Shown here in pieces: positions 1 to 5,405 of a stretch of 12,997 bases of DNA (its first letter is position 1; each line of letters begins with the position of its first letter). The stretch lies in the NCBI GenBank assembly GCA_023421505.1, contig JAEZTJ010000084.1, positions 1-12,997 of the forward strand, in the 5' to 3' direction. The translations under genes and the position numbers were made by a program. The DNA is from Bacillota bacterium (lineage in GTDB: Bacteria > Bacillota > Clostridia > Lachnospirales > Lachnospiraceae). The notes under the pieces are model-generated. The model worked only from the letters and a program-made list of their open reading frames with translations. It ran no database searches and was not told the origin of the DNA.

Positions 1-123
1 ATTAGGCAGGCTTATTAAGTGTACCCAAAAACTGCTTATAGAATCTAAATCATTAAAATAGCTCTTCATCCAGTATTTGAGGGGGATTCAAAGAATCCCA
101 CCCCAAGACTTGACAAAGAGCCC
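1..123. other. Left-edge stretch, possible tail of a neighbouring gene
   Basis: No gene can be supported here. On the plus strand a frame is open from position 2 and ends at a TAG at 59-61. It encodes about 19 residues with a basic character and could be the C-terminus of a gene entering from the left, convergent with htpG. On the minus strand a frame is open from about 69 to the edge, but its ATG has no ribosome-binding site. A short hairpin (GGGATTC at 83-89, GAATCCC at 93-99, loop AAA) follows the plus-strand stop but lacks a T-tract. The flanking sequence is needed to decide. Confidence 0.25.
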
Positions 124-125
124 AA

Positions 126-178
126 AAATAATACGGACATCTATCAGGCTAGCATCGCCCTTAGATTCCGTATTATTT
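126..178 (-). terminator. Probable bidirectional intrinsic terminator downstream of htpG
   Basis: A perfect 12-bp inverted repeat pairs 126-137 (AAATAATACGGA) with 167-178 (TCCGTATTATTT) around a 29-nt loop that can pair further (ATCT at 139-142 with AGAT at 163-166). Read on the minus strand, the stem runs directly into TTATTTTT. It begins 45 nt beyond the htpG stop codon. On the plus strand the stem is also followed by a T-rich stretch, so it could also end a convergent gene from the left. The AT-rich stem makes its strength uncertain. Confidence 0.65.
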
Positions 179-223
179 ATGTTAAGATATATTTAAGATT
201 GGTTTGTCAAATCCGCAAGCTAA

Positions 224-2338
224 CTATTTTGCTAAAAGTAACATAATCTCATTGCTTCTCTGGACAAATTTTGTCATTGCCTCAGGCTCAAGCGGTTTAT
301 GACTGAGGAGGGCCAGATCATATAGCTGCTCACAGATCATAGGAGTCTGATCCGCATTTTCATTGGTCAAAATAAACTGCACCAATTTATTATTTGCATT
401 CAGAACCAGAGTTTCACCGTTGCCGCCAAGATCACCCATATCCATTCCGCTCATATTGTACATACGCATCATATCCTGCATTCTGCGGCTTTCCTCTGAT
501 AAGGTCATAACTGAGGATACTTTTTCGTTCTTAAATTTCTCTACTTTTACCTCAAGCTTATCCTTAGCGAGCACCTTACGGAACAGCTTTGTCATAGCTT
601 CGGTATTATTCTTTAGAACTTTCTTATCCTTCTTTTTCGTCTCTTCTTTGAAGCCTTCGTTAATATCAGCATCAATACGTTGGAACTTAATATTCTTCTC
701 CTGATATTCAAGCTGTGTAATAAAGGGTTGATCAATATTATGGGTGAGAATTAATGCATCTTCACCTGCTTCCTTAAACATGTTAATATATTGGCTCTGC
801 TGTTTCAAATCTGTTACATAGTAGACTACCGTCTTCTTATCCTCATCTACTTCGTCCTCGTCCTCCTCATGGCTGTGATCATGCCCGCACTCACACTTCT
901 CTCCAGACTCATGATCATGACCACACTCACAATTATCATCCTGGTCATGTGCGCATTCGCAATTCTGATCAGCCTCAGCTGCCTTTACTTCTGCATTATC
1001 TTTACTTTCCTCTTTCTTATCCTCGTCTTCCGTTCCCTTTTTGGCTTCTGTATAATCTGCAAGTGTTATATATTTTCCTTCCAGATTCTTATAGATGATA
1101 GAATCCTTCATCTTCTCACGGAACTTCTCATCCTTTAGGCAACCAAATTTGATGAAAGGACTGATATCATCCCAGAATTTCTCATAATTCTCACGATCCA
1201 CCTTATACATACCGGATAGCTTATCCGCTACCTTCTTAGAGATATATTCGGAGATCTTCTTTACAAAGCCGTCATTTTGAAGCGCACTTCGGGATACATT
1301 AAGCGGAAGATCCGGGCAATCTATGACACCCTTAAGCAGCATTAAAAATTCAGGAATTACTTCCTTTATGTTATCAGCAATAAATACTTGATTGTTATAT
1401 AATTTTATTGTTCCCTCTAAGGAATCATACTCCGTGTTAATCTTCGGAAAATATAAGATTCCCTTTAAGTTAAAAGGATAATCCATATTCAGATGAATCC
1501 AGAATAAAGGCTCCTTGTAATCGTGAAAAACATCTCTGTAGAAGTTCTTATACTCTTCCTCCGTACAATCATTCGGATGCTTCGCCCACAGCGGATTAGG
1601 ATTATTAATCGGCTTCGGCTCATCCTTCTTATCTTCCTTTTCCTTTGCTGTGCCATCCTGATCTACATCAGCATCAATTACTTCCTTTTTCTCCTCTACA
1701 GGAGCATTTGCATTTACAAAATAAATCTCCACCGGCATGAAGGAGCAATATTTTTGAATAACCTCTTTTACACGATACTCATTGGAGAATTCATAGCTTT
1801 CATCATTTAAATGTAAAGTAATATCAGTTCCTCTGTCCGCTTTTGTACTGTCACTCATCTCATATTCTGTACCACCATCAGATTCCCAATGAACAGGCTT
1901 TGCATCCGGCTGCCAGGACAAGGTGTCAATCGTAACACGACCCGCTACCATGAAAGCAGAATAGAAACCAAGTCCAAAGTGACCGATGATTTGATCCTCA
2001 TTGGTCTTATCCTTATACTTCTCCATAAATTTCTGCGCACCGGAGAATGCAATTTGATTGATATATTCTTTCACTTCGTCCGCCGTCATACCAATACCGT
2101 TATCGGAGAAACGGATTGTCTTTTCCTCCGGATTTATTGTAACTGTAAGCTTATACTTATTATCCTCCGGCAGATTTGCTTCCCCCATAATTTCTAACTT
2201 CTTCAATTTTGTAATTGCATCACTGCCGTTTGAAATAAGTTCCCTGACGAAAATGTCGTGATCTGAATAGAGCCACTTTTTGATAATAGGGAAGATGTTC
2301 TCTGAATGAATTGATAAATTACCGCGTTCTTTGCTCAT
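224..2338 (-). CDS. htpG: Molecular chaperone HtpG (bacterial Hsp90)
   Basis: Cytosolic ATP-dependent Hsp90 chaperone, acting as a dimer on client proteins. The N-terminal GHKL ATPase domain shows E33 and N37 in ELISNGSDA, the DNGIGM motif at 79-84, and the lid/glycine motif GHFGLGFYS at 119-127. The middle domain shows LNVSRSALQN at 346-355, whose R350 corresponds to the arginine that contacts the ATP gamma-phosphate. The C-terminal dimerisation domain follows from about 570 and ends without an MEEVD tail, as expected for bacteria. At 704 residues it is longer than the usual 610-640. Two additions explain this: a charged linker at about 213-245 and an acidic, Cys/His-rich insertion at about 433-502 carrying three CEC(G/A)HD repeats. 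The ATG is preceded by AAGGAG with a 7-nt gap. A sigma-A promoter and a CIRCE element lie upstream. The family call is very secure. Confidence 0.98.
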   Translation of the reverse strand: MSKERGNLSIHSENIFPIIKKWLYSDHDIFVRELISNGSDAITKLKKLEIMGEANLPEDNKYKLTVTINPEEKTIRFSDNGIGMTADEVKEYINQIAFSGAQKFMEKYKDKTNEDQIIGHFGLGFYSAFMVAGRVTIDTLSWQPDAKPVHWESDGGTEYEMSDSTKADRGTDITLHLNDESYEFSNEYRVKEVIQKYCSFMPVEIYFVNANAPVEEKKEVIDADVDQDGTAKEKEDKKDEPKPINNPNPLWAKHPNDCTEEEYKNFYRDVFHDYKEPLFWIHLNMDYPFNLKGILYFPKINTEYDSLEGTIKLYNNQVFIADNIKEVIPEFLMLLKGVIDCPDLPLNVSRSALQNDGFVKKISEYISKKVADKLSGMYKVDRENYEKFWDDISPFIKFGCLKDEKFREKMKDSIIYKNLEGKYITLADYTEAKKGTEDEDKKEESKDNAEVKAAEADQNCECAHDQDDNCECGHDHESGEKCECGHDHSHEEDEDEVDEDKKTVVYYVTDLKQQSQYINMFKEAGEDALILTHNIDQPFITQLEYQEKNIKFQRIDADINEGFKEETKKKDKKVLKNNTEAMTKLFRKVLAKDKLEVKVEKFKNEKVSSVMTLSEESRRMQDMMRMYNMSGMDMGDLGGNGETLVLNANNKLVQFILTNENADQTPMICEQLYDLALLSHKPLEPEAMTKFVQRSNEIMLLLAK

Positions 2339-2345
2339 ACTAACA

Positions 2346-2351
2346 CTCCTT
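2346..2351 (-). promoter_or_regulatory. Ribosome-binding site of htpG
   Basis: The minus strand reads AAGGAG here, 7 nt before the htpG ATG at 2336-2338. This fixes the start codon. Confidence 0.85.
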
Positions 2352-2426
2352 TTTCTTACAATAATATCGGGTAACGTCGATGTGCTATTACACTTTTTGC
2401 TTCCACGCTACCAGGGTAATAATAAA

Positions 2427-2443
2427 ACCTCTTTAAAAGAGGT
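2427..2443 (-). promoter_or_regulatory. Hairpin with U-rich tail in the htpG leader
   Basis: A 7-bp inverted repeat (2427-2433 with 2437-2443, 3-nt loop) lies about 20-35 nt into the predicted htpG transcript. On the minus strand it is followed by TTTTATTATT. The shape is that of a weak intrinsic terminator or a 5'-stabilising hairpin. No antiterminator alternative was evident to me, so an attenuator role is only a possibility. Confidence 0.35.
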
Positions 2444-2467
2444 ATTGTTTTAAATCCTTCAGGAAAT

Positions 2468-2496
2468 ATCATAATACTGTAAAATTAAAATGTCAA
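2468..2496 (-). promoter_or_regulatory. Strong sigma-A promoter of htpG
   Basis: On the minus strand a consensus -35 TTGACA (2491-2496) is followed by a 17-bp spacer and -10 TATGAT (2468-2473), which matches TATAAT at five of six positions. The predicted start point near 2461 gives a leader of about 120 nt before the htpG ATG. The CIRCE operator begins 7 bp upstream of the -35 box. Confidence 0.88.
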
Positions 2497-2503
2497 GAAA
2501 AAA

Positions 2504-2530
2504 TTAGCACTCTTTAATCGCGAGTGCTAA
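2504..2530. promoter_or_regulatory. CIRCE operator (HrcA binding site), perfect consensus
   Basis: The sequence is TTAGCACTC, 9 nt, GAGTGCTAA, an exact match to the CIRCE consensus bound by the heat-shock repressor HrcA. It lies directly upstream of the htpG -35 box and 26 nt after the stop codon of the DUF5721-like gene. By established knowledge, CIRCE controls the groESL and dnaK operons in Firmicutes. Its presence here places htpG in the HrcA regulon, unlike Bacillus subtilis, where htpG is not HrcA-controlled. On the minus strand the right arm is followed by six T residues, so the transcript of the upstream gene could also terminate here. Confidence 0.95.
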
Positions 2531-2556
2531 CAATGGATCTATACAACATATGATTG

Positions 2557-3054
2557 CTATTCTTCTTCATAGCTTATTCCATTTACTTTTAGAAAGCTCT
2601 TCACTTCCATATCCCACTCCTGCTCCAGAGTTTTATCTAGAGTAAAGGTTTTTATAGCTGTTCCACTAATAAGATGCAGCTCATTTTTTTCAAATCTGAT
2701 ATTAAAATATAAGCCGCCGATTTCTTCGAGACGAAACCGTCCGCCAGAGCGCTTTATTAACTCCTCGCACAAAGGCAGCTGCAGTTTAAAAACTATTTTC
2801 AGGGAAAGAGGAGTCTTACTTCCTTTTATCATTGAGAAGACAATCTGCCTTACATCATTCCATAAAACAAAGTTCTTACCTTTCCGTTCCTCCAGTTCCT
2901 CTTTATTAAAAAATGCTTCATTAAATTGACCCGAAATCGAGAAATTTGTAAAGGTTTGTAAATCCAGTTCACATAATATAAAAGAATCAAAGGTTGTATT
3001 TGTTAATAGCTTTGCCATGAATGACTTAACTTCCAAAATGTTCAGTGATATCAT
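2557..3054 (-). CDS. Hypothetical protein, DUF5721-like
   Basis: A 165-residue protein of unknown function. The N-terminus (MISLNILEVKSFMAKLL), the central WNDVRQIVFSMIKGSKTPLSLKIVFKL-type segment at about 85-110 and the IGGLYFNIRF strand at about 112-121 resemble, from memory, the DUF5721 family common in Lachnospiraceae. No catalytic motif, signal peptide or membrane segment is visible, so it is probably a soluble cytoplasmic protein rich in beta strands. The ATG is supported by a GGGAG ribosome-binding site with a 7-8 nt gap. The internal ATG at residue 13 has no such site. It lies upstream of htpG on the same strand, but htpG has its own promoter and the CIRCE hairpin may separate the transcripts. 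The coding call is strong and the family name moderate. Confidence 0.8.
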   Translation of the reverse strand: MISLNILEVKSFMAKLLTNTTFDSFILCELDLQTFTNFSISGQFNEAFFNKEELEERKGKNFVLWNDVRQIVFSMIKGSKTPLSLKIVFKLQLPLCEELIKRSGGRFRLEEIGGLYFNIRFEKNELHLISGTAIKTFTLDKTLEQEWDMEVKSFLKVNGISYEEE

Positions 3055-3166
3055 ATTCTATCTCCCTGCTATCTTTTATTCAGTCTTTTAAGCAGCAGAT
3101 AAAATAATTAAAAATCAAATTCTTCTACTCATCTGCTTCATTATCTTCTATGCCTATAAAATCCAT

Positions 3167-3175
3167 ATTATACCA
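3167..3175 (-). promoter_or_regulatory. Possible extended -10 promoter for the DUF5721-like gene
   Basis: The minus strand reads TGGTATAAT, a consensus -10 hexamer with the TGn extension. It lies about 110 nt upstream of the DUF5721-like start. No good -35 box sits 16-18 bp upstream, which is tolerated with an extended -10. Confidence 0.45.
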
Positions 3176-3332
3176 TTATTTTTATATTCTATTAGCTTCA
3201 AAATATCTTTTCAAATAATTTTTATATTTTACAGGATATTTTGTGTTTGTTTTACTTGCATATATGTTGAAGGTTTGAAGAACAATAATAATAGAAATTC
3301 TGATTAGTCTATTTGCAAGGAGGATTGTAAAA

Positions 3333-3509
3333 ATGTATTTTGAACCAGCCAAAAAAACTTATTATCGTTTTCCTTCCTCAACTAGTATTAATAATCTTGA
3401 TTCAAGATATTATTTTCCGGAGAAACCACATGCCACAGGAGAAAACATAAGATATGATGTAAACACTTCTGATTATGAAATCACTAGAAGCAATCACTAC
3501 ATTTCCTAA
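3333..3509 (+). CDS. Small tyrosine-rich protein of unknown function (58 aa)
   Basis: An ATG at 3333 is preceded by a perfect AAGGAGG at 3317-3323 with a 9-nt gap, and the frame runs 58 codons to TAA at 3507-3509. The protein starts MYFEPAKKTYYRFPSST and contains eight tyrosines, four of them in two YY pairs at 10-11 and 26-27. It has no cysteine, no hydrophobic stretch long enough to span a membrane and no signal peptide. I do not recognise a family. The last four bases overlap the stop codon of the convergent TraX-like gene. It is the only plus-strand gene in the left half of the window. The strong ribosome-binding site is the main evidence. Homologues in related genomes would settle it. 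Confidence 0.65.
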   Translation: MYFEPAKKTYYRFPSSTSINNLDSRYYFPEKPHATGENIRYDVNTSDYEITRSNHYIS

Positions 3510-4306
3510 AGGAAAGATACAATTAAAAATAAAAAGAGTAAATGCGCGGGGTAGAAAATATAAAAGAAGTATTTTATATTTTTACCCTTTTCTCCGTTAT
3601 AAAAAGCAATTGGTATGATTGAAAAAGCTGCTAAAATACTTATCACATCAAAATAATTACCAGTTTTAATAAAGCTTAAAAAATTGCACTCTAGTGTACC
3701 GAATATTATCAATAATGAAATTGTTAACAATATTTTACTTCCACGAAACAGATAAAAAGCTACAATTAGTAAAATACCTGCAACATTGTAATCTGTTTTT
3801 AAGATATATGCTATTACGCAAAATGCAATTGTTAACAAACCATTCAGAACATTGCTGATTGAAAGATTAACTACATCATTTTTATTAAACTTCTTTTCAA
3901 CAAGATCCATAAGAGTAATCATGGCCAGACCTAAAAACAATGTAAAAAATACATTCTGATGTTCACCCAAACGATTAAGCATAGACGCAAAATAGTTTTC
4001 ATTTTTAAACATATCTTTGATTGCCGGAAATGCATTTACTCCATATTGGTATTTATAAAAGGCAAGATCATAAGGTATCTCAGAAATCAGTGCAAATATA
4101 CATAGTCTCTGTAAATATTTTTTCACATTACTGGTATGAAAGAAGCCTTCCACAATCAAAAATACAAAGATCGGAAATGCAAGTCTTCCAATTGCCCGAA
4201 ATCCAAAATTCAGCCAATAATTTGTATAAGGTGAAATCAGAGTTGCCCCTATATGATCAATAAACATTACAATAATAGCAAACAGCTTCAATCCAAAAGT
4301 ATTCAT
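3506..4306 (-). CDS. TraX family integral membrane protein (putative acyltransferase)
   Basis: A 266-residue polytopic membrane protein with the sequence hallmarks of the TraX family: FIDHIG at 15-20, GRLAFPIFVFLIVEGFFH at 40-57, SEIPYDLAF at 75-83, QNVFFTLFLGL at 117-127, and at the C-terminus YNGEKGK at 236-242 with FYPAHLL at 251-257. The F-plasmid TraX is required for N-acetylation of pilin, and conserved D/H/R residues (D17, H18, R41, H255) fit an acyl transfer role at the membrane. Chromosomal members in Clostridia have no established substrate, and no conjugation genes are present here. The start ATG has GGAGG with a short 4-nt gap. It begins 17 nt after the DUF6320-like gene and is probably cotranscribed with it. 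Its TAG stop overlaps the end of the small convergent gene by 4 nt. Confidence 0.9.
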   Translation of the reverse strand: MNTFGLKLFAIIVMFIDHIGATLISPYTNYWLNFGFRAIGRLAFPIFVFLIVEGFFHTSNVKKYLQRLCIFALISEIPYDLAFYKYQYGVNAFPAIKDMFKNENYFASMLNRLGEHQNVFFTLFLGLAMITLMDLVEKKFNKNDVVNLSISNVLNGLLTIAFCVIAYILKTDYNVAGILLIVAFYLFRGSKILLTISLLIIFGTLECNFLSFIKTGNYFDVISILAAFSIIPIAFYNGEKGKNIKYFFYIFYPAHLLFLFLIVSFL

Positions 4307-4323
4307 ATTACCTCCATACCACT

Positions 4324-4995
4324 CTATATATGCATCCTTTTATTTAATTCCGTCTTCATGTTATCCCCTTCAAAAAGGATAATAGCAGATAGGCTGATTG
4401 CACTTGCTGCTACACAAATTATCGACGGATACTTTACATTCAGCCAGCCAAAAAGGATAAATATAATTGGTATAAATCCAAATATTCCATCTACAAACAG
4501 ATAGATGATCAAATCACTGACACTGGTTCTTAGCATCTTTGCTGAGATAGCCATAACAATCATTGCTCCTACACTGACTGTAGGTATAATATAATCAATA
4601 GACCAACCAATCCAACCCATAGACCTATCCCAAAGTACAGATAGGATACTAATTAAAACCACCTGCCAGATTATTGTTTTCGGAATATTATTTCTTTTCC
4701 TAAGAATGATGAGCATGCTGATCCACATACACAATATTCCAGCTGCTACGATAAGAGACCACCTGGAATGCTTAGTAAATATAGCATTGACTGCAAAACT
4801 GATTATTACAGCACATATGGAAATCAGTAGCATGATACGAATAAATAAGTTGAATTCCTGATAAATTGTAGGAATCTGAGGGAATTTTTCATCGGTATCT
4901 TCCTCATTAACCTGAATGATCCCTCCACATAAAGGACACACCTTATAGTTACCCATTAATTTTACTTTACAATTCTCACAACTTGGCATATTCAC
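4324..4995 (-). CDS. Zinc-ribbon membrane protein, DUF6320-like
   Basis: A 223-residue protein with an N-terminal zinc ribbon (C6-x2-C9 and C20-x2-C23) followed by a short acidic linker and about six membrane segments (roughly 50-72, 78-98, 106-123, 132-152, 158-182, 189-207). The layout and the FPQIPTIY segment just before the first helix match what I remember of DUF6320 proteins, which often occur next to alcohol-acetyltransferase-like genes, as here. Function is unknown; a membrane scaffold or partner of the neighbouring acyltransferase is a guess. The start is GTG at 4993-4995, with AGGA 8 nt upstream. An ATG two codons later (4987-4989) is an equally plausible start, with AAAGG at a 10-nt gap. 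A 17-nt gap leads to the TraX-like gene. Confidence 0.8.
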   Translation of the reverse strand: MNMPSCENCKVKLMGNYKVCPLCGGIIQVNEEDTDEKFPQIPTIYQEFNLFIRIMLLISICAVIISFAVNAIFTKHSRWSLIVAAGILCMWISMLIILRKRNNIPKTIIWQVVLISILSVLWDRSMGWIGWSIDYIIPTVSVGAMIVMAISAKMLRTSVSDLIIYLFVDGIFGFIPIIFILFGWLNVKYPSIICVAASAISLSAIILFEGDNMKTELNKRMHI

Positions 4996-5187
4996 GAAAC
5001 CTTTCCTACAATAATCGATTTCTATACAAAGACACCATTAACAATAACACGAACATAACATACCTACCCTATAAATTAGTTTGTACTAAGCATGTTTGCA
5101 TGTTTTAAAAAATTGTAGGCACAAACTTTGAAGTGTGAATTGTTCTTTTCAACAATTTACATTACTATAACATGCCTACCCTTTGAA

Positions 5188-5281
5188 GTGTGAATTGTTC
5201 TTTTCAACAATTTACATTACTATAACATGCCTACCCTTTGAATTAGTTTGTGCCGAGGAATACGCAGGCACAAACTTCTAG
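5188..5281. repeat. Full repeat unit (first 94-bp copy)
   Basis: Hairpin alpha is at 5188-5217 and hairpin beta at 5245-5276. The right alpha arm carries one substitution relative to the next copy, so one internal pair is G-T when read on the plus strand. Confidence 0.9.
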
Positions 5282-5375
5282 GTGTGAATTGTTCTTTTCA
5301 ACAATTCACATTACTATAACATGCCTGCCCTTTTAATTAGTTTGTGCCGAGGAATACGCAGGCACAAACTTCTAG
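5282..5375. repeat. Full repeat unit (second 94-bp copy)
   Basis: Hairpin alpha is at 5282-5311 and hairpin beta at 5339-5370. The beta hairpin is identical to that of the preceding copy, including its 12-nt loop. Confidence 0.9.
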
Positions 5376-5405
5376 GTGTGAATTGTTCTTTTCAACAATT
5401 CACAC
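5376..5405. repeat. Terminal alpha hairpin copy overlapping the acyltransferase stop
   Basis: This copy is a perfect 12-bp inverted repeat with a 6-nt loop. Its last six bases (5400-5405) encode, on the minus strand, the final GTG (valine) codon and the TGA stop of the acyltransferase gene. Immediately downstream it may also act as a 3' hairpin, but no T-tract follows. Confidence 0.9.

Larger units (their letters stand above)
5055..5405. repeat. Tandem array of two-hairpin repeats (94-bp period)
   Basis: Units begin at 5133 (55 bp), 5188 (94 bp), 5282 (94 bp) and 5376 (30 bp, partial), with a degenerate copy at 5055-5132. A full unit holds hairpin alpha (12-bp arms GTGTGAATTGTT and its complement, 6-nt loop), a linker of about 27 nt, then hairpin beta (10-bp arms AGTTTGTGCC and GGCACAAACT, 12-nt loop). 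The two full units differ at about 3 of 94 positions. The 55-bp unit is identical to the first 55 bases of the next unit and lacks exactly the 39-bp beta segment. The array fills the gap between the acyltransferase and the zinc-ribbon gene and reaches into the acyltransferase stop codon. No protein is encoded. It could be an extragenic palindromic repeat, a non-autonomous mobile element, or an mRNA-stabilising structure. Confidence 0.93.

Noticed and set aside
1..69. Partial gene on the minus strand running off the left edge
   Set aside because: About 23 codons are open, but no ribosome-binding site precedes the ATG and no family is recognisable.
791..1138. Open frame of 115 codons on the plus strand opposite htpG
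   Set aside because: It is antisense to the acidic Cys/His-rich insert of htpG, has no ribosome-binding site, and its hydrophobic composition is the expected mirror of acidic codons on the other strand.
1523..2261. Several further plus-strand frames opposite the htpG N-terminal half
   Set aside because: All lie inside a confidently identified gene, lack ribosome-binding sites and show no recognisable domain.
3506..4306. Conjugative transfer module
   Set aside because: TraX-like proteins occur in many non-conjugative Firmicutes chromosomes, and no relaxase, coupling protein or pilin gene is nearby.
5100..5405. CRISPR array
   Set aside because: Repeats are directly adjacent or separated by repeated, not unique, sequence. 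The units are 94 bp with two palindromes and there are no unique spacers or cas genes.
5055..5405. Insertion sequence or transposon
   Set aside because: No transposase frame, no clear terminal inverted repeats bounding the whole block and no obvious target-site duplication were seen. A non-autonomous element remains possible and is discussed as a finding.
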